Shown here: positions 47,401 through 59,890 of the stretch, piece after piece | How the letters are laid out: each line of letters opens with the position of its first letter | Numbering within the stretch: the stretch's first letter is position 1 | Assembly: GCA_023014365.1 (NCBI GenBank) | Contig: JAEBUN010000002.1 | Location: forward strand, 2,790,001-2,854,000 | DNA: 64,000 nucleotides | Direction of reading: 5' to 3' | Source of the DNA: Lepiota brunneoincarnata | Lineage: Eukaryota > Basidiomycota > Agaricomycetes > Agaricales > Agaricaceae | Translations under genes and position numbers: made by a program | The notes under the pieces: model-generated | Told to the model about the DNA's origin: nothing | Databases searched by the model: none | The model's input: the letters and a program-made list of their open reading frames with translations, nothing else

Positions 47401-49215
47401 TGGAACTCGTGCCGTAAAGTTAACGACAAGGAGGACCGTTCTCTAGTAAATTGCCGAGGTGGCACGCCACACAACCGGAGAGGAGCATCACTAAAGCCAT
47501 AAACGTCATCAAAGGTGAACTTTTGGTGAGCAGGGAATGAACTGGGAAGAGCTGTACCCGCAATCTGTGGTGTAGAGATGTGGGGGTGTACAACCCTTTT
47601 TTGGAATAAATACAAAGGGGAGGCACGGGTGATGGCCGGCGCTTGTGTACTCTGGGAGGGTGTCTAATAGGTTTCACGTTGGCAGGTTAGGGTAGTTGTA
47701 GGTCCAGATTGACATACCATTATGTTTCGGGAGGTTTAAATGATTGATACAAGGACCGATGACTCCGAGTCTATGCGCCAGTGGCTTTAGCGGATGTTTT
47801 TTCTAGTGGGGAGAGAGTTTAGAACATGACAGCTATGACGTGAATGCTTGCATTTATGTAAAGATAACACACCTTTCGGGTTATTCCTGGACGGAATGAA
47901 CTTCCCAGTGAAGTGTCAGGGGTGCAAACCGGATGATAGCGCGTCCAAGTCGATAATTTCCGCGAACATCATGGACTTGGGGCCAACCGGGTTCAATGTC
48001 AGTGAGTGGAAGGAAACTAGACTTACGAATGTGGCTTCTTTCATCTCGCCCGGAATTCTCATGGGGGATTGGCGCTCAAATGGCACGCACAATCAGCAAC
48101 TCTCCAGCCGTCCAGAGACAGCACTTCTCCACATCTGACTCGGCCCTGAATTCATACCCCGGATCGATTGCCCTGCATTGCGTATTTGCCGCAATTCCGC
48201 CATGGAGAAAATTTTGATTGAGAAAATATCCGCGAGCCTTCAGGCTCTCCCAGGCCCCCAACGACATGCACTGGCTAAAGCTTCCCTGGATCCCCTAACT
48301 CGTCGAGTGATGACATAGCTATGACATAGCTCAGTTGAAAACCCGAATCGGTTGTTCGGCAATTCCCTTCAACTTGCTTTGTACCTTTATGCGTCGATCC
48401 ATAAAGAATTGGAAAGAAGACAAGACCTGGGACCCTGAGCGAGGGCTTCTTGTGTTGGAGTCGGGCAGGACGTGTTGCGTGCTATGTATGTGATTTATGC
48501 TGACTGTGAGCCCAGGCGCGATTCCTTTGTCGTGGTGTAGAAAGAAGGGAGGTTAAAAGCTAAGTGTTTGTGCGGCCTTTAGAGCATGATGATGAATTGA
48601 GGGTGAAGAGTGGATATTGAGGTATACGTGGTCTCGGAGGAGGACAATGCAATGGTCTTCCGCGTGTTCGAGAGGAGCTTCTGGCACCAACAGCGATGGG
48701 TTAGGCTGTTGAGTGGGTCCAGGCGCACACGTTGACGCGGATGTACTTGGTATGCAGAATCAGGATTCCGGATGGAGATATCTCCTTCAATGAAATCAAT
48801 CGGCGTCTTTGGGAGTGGGGGGTTGTTGATGTACGAACGCTCGTGCAACCCGGGTTCGAGGGCAGTGCAGCACAGATGTGCTCTTGAGGCACAGAAGGGA
48901 GTGCGGGACACTCGTTCCGGTGGTTGGTGTGGTTGGTACATAAGGTGAATGAAGAGCGTCGGAGATAAAGTTTGGAGAAATATATGAATTGTGGTTGCCA
49001 AGTTGATAGTGTGCGGAATATTATGTATGGTTCGGGAAGAGATTAAAGAGTGGCATTTTTACAGCCAGAGTGCTGGCTCTTGAGAAGGTGTGAGGGGTGA
49101 GAAGAGAAGGGTTTACGAAAGAAAATGCAGCACAACGGCACGTGTAATCCACCCTTGCCTGAAAAGGCAGCAAGCCATCTACTTAGCAGCTCCGCGAGTC
49201 CTCCTCATCTCTCCA
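44444..49215. other. Gene-poor intergenic region
   Basis: No convincing gene in about 4.8 kb. Short frames overlap one another on both strands (for example 44643-44981 minus and 44686-45060 plus). A minus-strand stretch near 47400-47680 contains a hydrophobic segment (MTFMALVMLLSGCVACHLG) but no supportable gene around it. No transposase, reverse transcriptase, LTR or TIR was noticed. A small 11-base tandem duplication is present at 48310-48331. Confidence 0.45.
48310..48331. repeat. Perfect tandem duplication of an 11-base unit
   Basis: The unit ATGACATAGCT occurs twice with no spacer in otherwise featureless intergenic DNA. It has no evident function and may be a replication-slippage product. 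Confidence 0.7.
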
Positions 49216-52200
49216 ATGAACAACACCCACGATCCCTCGAAGAAGGCCTCCATCACCTCTCTCCTCAATCCCCAGACCGCCAACGCTGGCCACAACCACA
49301 ATCATGTTCATCACGACCACCAGTCCCATCACCAATATCCTTACAACTACAGCCTTCGGGCAGCTTCATGGGATATCGCCGCCCAGCCTGCTCTTGACCG
49401 CAAGCACCCAGACCTCCCGCACCGTGCATTCAGTCAGTCTCAGATCCCGTCCCCAGACATGTATCCCGACGGTCACGCGTCGCGGATGATGCGACAGCCC
49501 CAGCGCTTCGACAGCCACTACCATAACCATAACCATAACCACTACAATCATCACCTTCCCCCTTCCTCCCCCTCGTGGTCACACAATCCCAACCCCAATT
49601 ATCATCTCAATCATCACCACGTCTCCCACCTTCAATACTCTCCCATGTATTCTGACGAACGCACAGGTAATCTCTCCCCGCCCCCTCTCTTCTCCTTCCA
49701 CATAAACGGCGTCTGACCCATCACTTCTGCTCAACTGTCAATCCATCTAGCTCTTCCGAGCGAATACCAGTCTCAGAGTTCGTCCTCCACCCCTCAGCCT
49801 TGGCGACACACTCTTGGCTGATGGACTCAATAATAATAGATTCGTACAACTCATCCTATCAGACTCAGCCATCTTTACCCACCTCAGGCAGTCGGTTCTT
49901 TCTCTTCCTATGTTCGCGTGGGCATTATTGCTGGATCTAACCGGGTTTTATTTTTATAGTCTGGCAGTCCGCAGATCGGGTTTCTGTTCGACTTGCCGCG
50001 CGCGGAACTCTGCAGCCGCAAAATATGCAGTCGCCACCAGAACACCATACACAACATGACGCGCGCTATGGTGCCACCGCCGCCACAGCATGTTATCCGC
50101 CAGTCGTCTATCCCGCCAGTACCCAGTATACTCAACAGCCCGGGTCCTCCTCTCCCACCCAGCCACATTATGTTCAGCAGTACCCTCATCATCACGGTTC
50201 TCCCGAGTTCTCCCCGCGTAGCATTCATAACCCCCAAACCCACCCGACAGAACAGTATCCTTCCGCACAACAGGAACAGAAACAACACATACCCCAACTG
50301 CAGTCTCGACCCGATGCAGATTCCGACCCAGAAGCCTCGAGTTCTAATTTTCGTAAACGATCACACCCTGACTCCGAGGCGCAGTCTGAATCACAAACAA
50401 AACGTGCCAAGGGAAAAGCCAAAGCTGCCAACGAAAGCGCCACTTCCACAGGTACGACCCATGCCGTTTGATTATCGCGTCTGATCGAACAATGCTCATC
50501 TTCAACGTGGTCAGCTAACTTTGTCTCTTGTTTTCCAGGATCGTCCAAGCGCGGCTATAGCGCCGAGAAACGTAGCAAAGCCGCACAGATTGTAGCACAG
50601 AATGGTGGGTATCTCCGCTTCCAGACTTCCTTTGTCTCGATTTTCGCGTGTGACCTGATGGCTTTACCGGCATCCTCTTGAACCCTCTTTCACATTGCAT
50701 GTTTCTTCTGTGAATGTTGTGACTGATCGATACGCCGTCTTCTAGGCCAATTGATGCCGACCGTATCATATGCTCCGGTGCAGAGTGAGAATGGCAAGGA
50801 AAATGATCCAAATCGTACGTGGTTATCCCTACCCTCGTTTATTTTTGGAAGTTTTGTCGCCCATTTATGATTACCGTTCATTGCTTTTCTTGGCAACCCC
50901 CCTTCATAACATCATCCCAACCCCAGCTTCACTACCTTTGTTCCCCCAGTCTCACGTGCGGTCAACTAACTGGGCTTCGGTGTCTAGTACGCATGCGAGT
51001 CGTCACTGGTGATGGTGGACAAATCAATGGGCTTGTTACTGAGAATGCGGTTCCACTGCATCCGGAGCTCCAGTTTGCACGATGCATGTCAAATCGATAC
51101 CGGGCGGAGCAATTTCCCCGATGCGTTTCATGCACTAGACGCTGGGCGGGTGATACTTGCCGTTTTCAGGGTATCCGATTCTTTCTCAAGGATAAGAAGC
51201 GCGATGTTGTGGGAATAAGTTTCGTGGAAGGCCGCTTCCAAGATGCCCCTAAAATGCATTTTCCGACGCGTTGGAACGTTCTCTTGAGGGAGGCTCATGT
51301 TAAGAGGATGAAGGTATAGTTTAGACTTCTGATGTGGGGACGGGTAGACAGAAGACTGAGCTCTATCCTTTTCTAGCTGAGCATTGCCAAGGCGCTCTTA
51401 CCTATACTCAAGAAGGAGTATGAGCATATCAGACTCCCAGAGCTCATTCGGCGGCCGCGTGAAAGCGAGGTTAGAGCCACATGTGGTGAGTGGATTTCGC
51501 CCTTTCCAAGTGGTCCTGGGGTCTAAAAAAACTCCTGTTGTGAAGATACATGTATGACATCCTTGTTCTCTTGTACATGGATGTGCAGGCTATGCGGAAG
51601 AGAAGCATGTGCAGAGTGTTTCGTGCAAGTGAAAGAGTTGACGGTGGATAAGTCCGGTGCCAATACGGCAGAGATTGCGGCGCTTCAAGCAAGGAGAGAG
51701 AAGCATGCGCATAGTAACCCGTTTTTCTTGAGCTGCACGAGGAGGAACGAACATATGGCCAAAGATTTCTCGCCAGTCTCGAGGTTCTTCACAGAAGAGT
51801 TGGACGAAGCTATTCCAGAAATGGAGAGACTAGTAATGGAAGAAGCCGGTTTAGGGAAAGAAGTCGGGCTTGATTCCGGTCTACAAAACAATGGTGTGCC
51901 AGAGTTGAGCTTGAGCAGTGTATCAACGAGTGCGAGCTCGAGTGCTGGTGTGCCGACTCCCCCACCCGATTCGAGTGCCCTCGCAGCTGCGCTTGGAGAA
52001 TCCATGATGCTTAAGGAGACGCTACCACCCGTCGTCCGTCCGAGGTCCTTCGCTTCGCCCGCATATATCCCCCCGAGCCTACCTCCCATCACTGCTTCGG
52101 TGCCATGCCACGAGATCAAACGGTATACCTACTCGGAAGTGTCTATGGGAGATTCTATCACTGTCTTTGCACCTATCTGGCAACGGGGAGAACCGATCGT

Positions 52201-53221
52201 CGTAACTGGAGCCTTGAAAATGTTCAAGATTGCATGGGTACCGGAGTATTTCGTGAAGAACTATGGCGAACAGGCATGCTTGATAATCGAGTGTCAAACG
52301 GATGCGAACAAACGAATGACAGTGGGACAGTTCTTCGATATGTTTGGCAAGTACGAGGGTCGAGAGGAATGCTGGAAACTCAAAGACTGGCCACCATCTA
52401 CTGATTTCAAGACTGCTTTCCCAGAACTGTACAAGGACTTTAGTGATGCAGTGCCCGTACCTGATTACGTTCGCCGAGACGGAGTGGGGAACGTTGGGTC
52501 ACATTTCCCCTCGAACACTGTTGCGCCGGATTTGGGCCCGAAGATGTATAATGCCCTTGCGTCAAATCTTGCTGAGGGGAGCAAAGGAACTACGAGATTG
52601 CACATGGATATGGCGGATGCGGTGAATGTGATGACGCATACCGAGCCTTGTCCGGACGGAAGTCCAGGCTGCGCCGCATGGGACCTCTTCCGTGCAGAAG
52701 ATAGTGACCAAATCCGCTCGTTCCTCCGCCTCAAATACTCCAAACAAAGCGCCCTGACCGATCCAATCCACTCACAACAGCATTACCTTGACGAAGTGCT
52801 CCGTCGGGAACTCTACGACCAGTACGGTGTCATGTCGTATCGGGTGTACCAACGCCCAGGGGAAGCCATTTTCATACCCGCGGGGTGTGCTCACCAGGTG
52901 GCGAATTTGTCGGATTGCATCAAGGTGGCGATCGATTTCGTGAGCGTGGAGAATATCGGACGATGCGAGGGATTGACGAAGGAATTTAGGGAGTTGAACC
53001 AGAGGCTGGCGTGGAAGGAGGATGTATTGCAGTTGAGGAATATGATGTGGTTTGCGTGGCTAGGGTGTGGAATTTGGGAGAAGGGTGGACCGCTGCCGAC
53101 ACTGCTGACAACGGTTGAGGGAGGTGTAGAGGGGCAGGGAGTTGGTGTGAAGAAGAAGGCAAAGGGGAAGAGAAAGGCCGGGAGTGTTGCGTCGGTCGGG
53201 GAGGTGGTTGGCGCTACCTGA
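49216..53221 (+). CDS. KDM3-like JmjC histone demethylase with His-rich N-terminus
   Basis: The C-terminal domain is a JmjC dioxygenase of the KDM3/JHDM2 type, which removes methyl groups from H3K9. The iron ligands are RLHMDMADAVN (His at 52601, Asp at 52607) and the distal His in AGCAHQVANLSD (52892). The zinc finger before it reads ATCDTCMTSLFSC, CRLCGREACAECF. Upstream, RCMSNRYRAEQFPRC and CVSCTRRWAGDTCRFQG form another Cys-rich block. The start MNNTHDPSKKASITSLLNP at 49216 opens a disordered region with many histidines (NHNHVHHDHQSHHQ, HYHNHNHNHYNHH) and later KRGYSAEKRSKAAQIV. The downstream introns splice in phase; exon limits at about 49670-50010 are uncertain. The long last exon ends SVGEVVGAT at 53221. 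Role in heterochromatin control is inferred from family. Confidence 0.82.
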
Positions 53222-56200
53222 AGCATCAGCTTCAGTTGTGGTCAGCGCGAGCATCTGGGACGGCAGTCGAAATGACCTTCGATTTCTTGGTGTATTCAGT
53301 TTCTTTTCCAGCTCCCTTATTGCTTTGATTCGTCACGTAGTCTCCAAGTTTTCTCCGTCTGCATTGAAAAATCTTAGTGGTGATGACCCATCATCCAATT
53401 TGCTTTAATTATGCCAATGTCTCTTTACTCCTGCACAAACTATGTTCCAACATACAGTCACTCATTTCCCCCCTCTCTTCACTCTTTCTCCTTGCTTTCA
53501 GGTTCTATTGCTGAGGGTGCCGCAATCCCGAATACAGTAGTTTTTGATTGGGCTCTAGTGTAATTTTAGGATAATAATATTTGAGAAGCTGAATATGTGC
53601 TTGTACGATGTGTTCGCTCTTCCCAGCCCTGAGCTCGAAGAGTCAATATAAGGGTCACCCGATTTGGATCGGACTTGTCATAAACATTCCGTCATCAATT
53701 CAAACACAACACCTTCCGGAAGCCCAAGAGGACTCCCCTTCAGAACCTGGTAAAGCCCAAAACATCTGGGGTTCTGAGGCAATAGACCGCGCGGTTCTCT
53801 CGGTGCCGGGAACGGGTGGGAGACAGAATTGCGGACAGAAGCTCGAGCTTGGGTACCCCCAAAATGCCAAAAATTTTTAACCCGCGGGGCCAGAATGATT
53901 GTTCAATGATTCAAATATGGGCAGCTCAGCGGCGGAAACCACAGGGTTATCCTTTTTGTGTCGGCGTAAGGACAACTGCGGAGGAGAAGAACTCTGGTCT
54001 GTTCGGCGCAGATCAGCCGCGTTCTTGCAGTCCTTATTGTGGGGGATGAGAACCAGCTCGATCACATGATCAGAGCGTGACGCTGAGTGCTCTTTGTCGA
54101 GCTTAAAGAAATAGGTCAATGCCCCGGTTGTAGGTCACAAACCGCGCGTGAACACAAAGAAAGCTCCGTGGTGGCTACACCTACCTTCGTAACCGCTGTT
54201 CGAAGACTGGTGTTTTTGCTCTGCTCGTTATTTGCCTTACCCTCCTTCCTCTCCCTAGTTACCCGCCCTTGCCTTGTAGCCCTTAACAAAATGACCGTCT
54301 TGGCTTGTACTGGTAGACAATTAATTCAACAGGGCAGGTGGGGAAACCCGCCTGCCCGGTTTGCTAACACCATTACGTGGCATAATATCTACAGGGCACT
54401 TTGGAGTCATTGGGCAGGAGGTAGAAACAAATTTTCTTATCCCATCCGCAAACACTTGTGGAAAGTTACTATATTATCTAGAGTTATTAAACGAATATTG
54501 TGAGCTGTCCCAATAATTAATACATTACTGTGTCACACTGAGAATTTACAGATCGAATCCTGCAGAGACGGGCGTAGAGACATGTCAAAACAAAAGAAAT
54601 ACAATGCTGGGAACCTCGGGTGCTGGGCTGTTTCCAAGAAACCCATGGAAAAGTGGATAGCTCTAATAAAGGGAATGCAGAAGTATGTTTGGCTGTTTCT
54701 AAATTCTAACCGGAAGGTCTGCGTGGGGGCTTACTCCCTGGTTTAAATTTGATGCAGAGCTTCGCACGTCAGTTTGACTGTCTCTACTCATGATATTTTT
54801 ATGATTTCGTATCCTCCATCCGAGTCCGTTGATCGTCTAGATATGCTAATCATCTGACTATGTTACGATGTGACCTCGGTCTGGTTCTGGGCGAGACCTA
54901 CCTGAGTACATAGTAGTAGCCATGCGAGTCTTTATTGATGAGGGTGGGTACGAATGTTTCTGCCCGTGTTTGTATATTTAATATTTGGGGTTGGTATGGG
55001 ATGATAAGGGTTTAAGACGGACATTAACACTAAACCACTCAAGATGATCCATATCACGACCGAATATGCGTCACCCCAATAATCTTGTATGGATTATGTG
55101 TGTTGTTACAAAAGGATAGGAGGCCGAGGGATGGTTGGCTGGACTACTCCAACGGATGAGCTATTATTGCACACATAACAAATGGGTGTTTGATCGAACT
55201 AGGCCCTAAGTGAGCAGACCCCGGCGCCCGCAAATTTCAGGTACTATTGCGTTATCGAAGATCCGGGTGTGGCTGTTTGAATATCGTCCTACTCTATAGG
55301 AACTTGAAGATCCAAATATGTAAGCCCGCTTTATCCCTCACTGGCTTCAATCAGGACTGCCAATGAGGCAGATATCTACTGTCTGGTATTCCCAAATAAC
55401 AGTCGAGCCCTTCCGACGTTGCTTGCGCATTTTGCTACTATACGGTCGTGAGATTCTGATATACCACCGTCCATTCTGCGGTCCGGGGGCCCGAAAAGTC
55501 AAATGTTTATGGCAGATGGCTCCCTGGGCGCCTCCGACGACCGTCACTGTATCATCCATAGCGCCAGCAATCAAAAGCTTGGCATTGGTCCCTACTTGTG
55601 CTGCTGGGGCAGAATTGTCGCCTTCGTGCTGAGGATTAGAATCGAGTTGAGAACCGCACTTAGGAGGAAGATGATGCTTTCGGGAGTGGGAAGTCTTATT
55701 CAGTGCTTCAGTTTCAGTGAAGAGACCCTCGCCACTGAACCAGCCGTCAGAAATAGCGCATGATTCGCACCATTGGTGTGTGTATACCTACTCTCGTATA
55801 CATCCGTTTACGCATTCATGTGAAAACCCACGGTTCAGCTCAGTTGTTAGGAGCATCTCCCGAAATAGGGGTCTCTCGAGGAATATGTGATCTTGTCTCA
55901 CGAGAACGTTTCCCTACCCCTGACTCAAAAGCTGGAATAACTTGATACTTTACAGCCAAAATAGCCGTGACCTGCCTACGTACGGACACCGGCGATGGTT
56001 CAAAACCCCCAGTCTTTCTGCCGACAGAGAGCTATAAAGTGTCAGATCAATTGTGCGGCAGCCTGAAAAATGTATTTGCTCCTCACAAATCTCACATTTT
56101 ATACCGTGCCTGTGTCTTACACGACGACAATACCCATATCTCTTCTTCTTGCTCCCGGACCGAGCGATGAGATTCATGTGACTCTTGGTAGATGGGTTTC

Positions 56201-56895
56201 GGTCGCCCCTCAACAAAGTGCTCAGACATATCAGTCTTCCACCGTGGGGCAACAGTGTGAATCACCCCAACCCACGACCGCGCTTAGTGGAGGCATGTCG
56301 CGGTCCGTATAATTTTTCAATCTCTGACCTGTGTATTTCTGGCCTGCGGATTTATTCCAAGGAGGGGCCTCGTCTTTCACTTGCCTGGGATGCCATGGTT
56401 TTTATTCGGTACGCCTTTAGTGGTAGTCGTTAGTAGCACTAGCTCCTCTCATACAATTATGTATTAACGAAAGTGCCTCATTCCTCGTACTCTCAGGACG
56501 GGATGTCCAGGCTCAGCATTTTTGTGTTTGTTTCCCGGAGACGTCAGGCTAGGCACCGGTTCAGAACCGGAAAGTGGTGCGTATATTACTATTTTTTCGG
56601 ACATTTGGTTTTGAGACTGCGTCCGATTATATGCACTTGCGAATTCAGAGTACGTGCATGACGACAAAGTGGTGATATTGGGAATTGCTGGCGTGGGAAG
56701 AGAGGTTCGTTCCCCGCCCTCCGATCCGCAAGTTGCGGAAAGATGTGTCACAGATGGCACCATCAATATGGATGGCCTGACTGCAAAAGTTCAAGGAATC
56801 CCTCTACCTGTAAGACCCAAGTCTGCATCCTTCTGCACAAAACCTGACTCCAGGATCTTCACACTCAAATTAATAGCACTTCGAACCCTAATCAG
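53222..56895. other. Gene-poor intergenic region
   Basis: About 3.7 kb with no recognisable gene on either strand. Open frames of up to 138 codons (54087-54503) have no motif. Frames at about 56185-56433 look locally protein-like but cannot be tied to a start, splice sites or family. The right end should contain the PanB promoter. Confidence 0.45.
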
Positions 56896-57946
56896 ATGTC
56901 TTCACGGCATTTCCTCTTTTCGGCCTCGTTATCGTCACATTCCGTCCTCCAACCCCTCCAGCGACGGTGGATGAGCGTGCGCCCGCCCTCGTCCACGTCG
57001 ACATCTGCAACTACACCATCGCCGCAACCACCTCGTAAAAAGGTCACCATCCAAGCTCTCCATGCTCTCAGGGCATCCAAAACACCCATCACCATGCTCA
57101 CGGCGTATGACTACCCCACTGCACTTGCATGTTCCTCGTCCCCCCTTACCGATATCACCCTTGTTGGTGATTCACTGGCGCAAGTAGCTCTCGGGTACAC
57201 ATCAACGACCCAGCTCACCCTCTCCGAGATGATCCACCATATCAAGGCTGTAGCAAGAGGCACCACTCACCCATTCCTTGTCGCAGACATGCCTTTTGGT
57301 ACGTACCACGCAAGCGTAGAAGAGGCGGTGCGGAACGCGGTAAAGATGGTCAGGGAAGGAGGTGTCGAAGGTGTCAAGATTGAAGGAGGAACAGAGATCC
57401 TAGATATCGTCAGGAAATTGACAGAAGTGGGGATTCCCGTGATGGCCCATGTGGGGTTGCTGCCACAAAGACATGCAGCGTTGTCTGGGTATAAAGTTCA
57501 GGGGAGAAGTGTGGAGGGCGCGAAAAAGGTTATTCAGGATGCCCTTGCCTTGCAGAGTGCTGGAGCATTCGCCATGGTTGTCGAGGCTGTTCCGAAAGAG
57601 TTGGGGAGATATGTCACTGATCTGCTCAGAATCCCAACAATTGGGATAGGCGCGGGTCCGGGAACGAGTGGTCAGGTATGTTGAGTCTATTTTGTTATAT
57701 GCAGTCCCTTTATCCAGAGGGGCCGTGTTGCAGGTGTTGGTGCTGGACGATGTCATGGGCACATGGTCTGGCCATAAGGCCAAATTCGTTCGACGTTTTG
57801 CGGACTTGAAGACGGTGAGGGACAAGGGGGTGCAGCAGTATAACGAGGCGGTTAGAGATGGCTCGTTTCCAGACCCAGTGGCAGAGAGCTACTCGATGGA
57901 CCCTGACGAGTGGACCAAATTCCTAGAGCACAGGGTAACCAGGTGA
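56896..57946 (+). CDS. ECM31: Ketopantoate hydroxymethyltransferase (PanB)
   Basis: PanB transfers a hydroxymethyl group from methylenetetrahydrofolate to 2-oxoisovalerate, the first committed step to pantothenate and CoA. The N-terminus ([19 protein letters not shown], then RRW) resembles a mitochondrial presequence. The barrel follows: [69 protein letters not shown] (catalytic region), [14 protein letters not shown] and [15 protein letters not shown]. One intron splices after SGQ to VLVLDDVMG. The metal and substrate segments VGDS and VKIEGG are intact. The protein ends KFLEHRVTR at 57946, about 325 residues, normal for the family. Confidence 0.92.
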
Positions 57947-58235
57947 TCAGTGCAATTAAACTTTATGTACAATCATTATGCGGATTTTATTCACCGCGCC
58001 ACGAATGAATCGAAAGGATGAGTTTTTTTACCCATATTGAAGCTGGATGTGGTGACAAGAAGTTAGGCCTTGGAATGGACCAGAGCGTATTCCACTGTCA
58101 TAAACAATGCTTGCAAGATCTGAGGCATATAATCGAGGCTCGAAATCCGAATCGTAAAGAACTGGCATTCGAACGTGCTACGCGTGTATGTGTGTGCTTG
58201 CTGATGGGGAAGCGGCGAGCGAGTTCACGTGACCC

Positions 58236-59718
58236 ATGGTACGAGAATCGGCTGCAATTTCTTGGCGACAAATGTTACCAATGGGTAGGAGACGTTTTAC
58301 CATTGTCACCGGTGCAAACGGGTAACTACTGGAAACACTTATATAAGGACAAGAAGTGTACTGATTCTTTCCTTTTCCAGTGGTGTTGGCTTTGGTATTT
58401 GCCAACGCCTTCTGTACCAACTCTGTCATCCAAACCCTACCGACGCGCTACCGCAGAAGTTCTCACTTCAAGACTTTTCCAAGCCCCAGGAGGATGATAC
58501 CATCCCCAGATACGATGGAATTACACTTATCATGGGATGTAGGAGTCCGAAGCGCGCCGAAGCTGCCCGGGAAAAGTTGTTTAACCTTCTTGACACGTAT
58601 ATTGGGGGCCTGAAGAAGAGTCCAGACGACTATGTACATGCCAAGAAATTCCGGGAGACAGTGGATATAAAGATACATCAGCTGGATTTGGCCGTAATGA
58701 CCAGTGTATTTAAGTTTGCAGAGGAAGTTTCACATCAGTATGTTTCCATATCTTTCTTTGTTCTCTTTGGCGAGGCTTAGCTCCCTTTAGATACCCCTAT
58801 ATTACAGATTTAATATGCAACGCTGGCCTAGCAAGCTTCAGTGGTATACATTGGTCGTCTTGTTTTACACAGCTCTTTACCGAGCCTGTAAATGCTATCA
58901 CCGCACCACGATACTACCTCCAAAACCAGGGAGAAATGAGTATCGATGGGTTGGGCTGGGTGTGGCAATGCAACATGTTCGCCCATTATTCCCTCGTACG
59001 TCCATGACTTGACTTCCATGACCTGATCTTTGACATTTTCACCTTCTAGTTCCGTGCTCTCCAACCTTCTCTAGCGGTTTCACCAGCAGGCGGGCGTGTA
59101 GTATGGACATCCTCGGTAGAAGCCTCACCGACCTTCTACAACAAGGAGGACTGGCAGCTTATCAAGACTGACCACTCTTACGAGAGCTCGAAATACCAAA
59201 TCGACTTGATAGCAACTCACCTGGATCTTTTGGCCTCGAGAAGCCAGGAAGAAGGCTCAAATTCTCAGCCAGTTCGGCACTTCATCGCAGAGCCAGGAGT
59301 ATGTTCGACAAATGTCAGCGCAGCGTTGACTGGTGGTCCCGTGTTAGAGATGTTCAAAGTCCTGGCGTTCTATCTTGTATGTCTACACCCGTTCAACTTT
59401 CCCAGCTGAGCACTAATCAATTATTCTAATCGCAAGGCCCGACTCCTGGGTTCCGCGCATCATACGATACTGCCTTACAAAGCCGCGATTGCAGCCGTAC
59501 ACCTTACCCTTGTGCCTGTGTACTTTTTTGCACTTTCTTCGCGGCCTGTGCGGTACAGCGCCGAGACGGATTGGTGGGGTAGGGAACGTGTAGGTTTGTC
59601 GCCTGTGAAGGAATGGGAGGAGAACCGTGCTGAGGGTGAAAAATTGTTGAGGAGGTGCGACGCCTTATACCAAACCATGAGGGAACAAGACAAGGCAACG
59701 ATAGACTTGGATGCCTGA
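58236..59718 (+). CDS. ERG27: 3-keto-steroid reductase of ergosterol synthesis
   Basis: Erg27 is the NADPH-dependent 3-keto reductase of the C-4 demethylation complex, acting at the endoplasmic reticulum and lipid droplets. The short-chain dehydrogenase pattern is present: FTIVTGANGG then VGFGICQRLL (cofactor loop, split by an intron), LICNAGL (NAG motif), WTSSVEASP (catalytic Ser), and SYESSKYQIDLI (YxxxK). After the active site, HFIAEPGVCSTNVSAAL and a hydrophobic C-terminal part (AAVHLTLVPVYFFALSS) are typical of Erg27. The end is QDKATIDLDA at 59718. Three starts are possible in frame: 58236, 58272 and 58281; the last gives MGRRRFTIVTG. I used the first. MSS1 follows on the same strand after about 170 bases. 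Confidence 0.85.
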
Positions 59719-59890
59719 TCCTGAGCCATCATGCCCAGGCGGATATTGTTGATTTGTACCCTTGGTTGGTAGATGCTATCGTTATATCAGTATGCGTTCG
59801 CCTGTTAGTCCTTCGGTATCTAATAACCGGCTTTTCGGTCCACTCCGGCCCGCGCCTCCAAAATTCTTCGAGTCGCCGTCTTGGCTCTCA

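Noticed and set aside
54087..54503. A 138-codon open frame on the plus strand with a hydrophobic segment
   Set aside because: No start context, no splice partners and no family features. Treated as a chance frame.
44690..55710. A 15-base match (GTGGGAAGTCTTATT) at about 44692 and about 55688
   Set aside because: Flanks do not match and the expected number of such chance matches in the window is about one or two.
58018..58497. A 159-codon frame overlapping the beginning of ERG27
   Set aside because: It is in another frame from the ERG27 cofactor-binding exon, which splices correctly, so it is a shadow frame.
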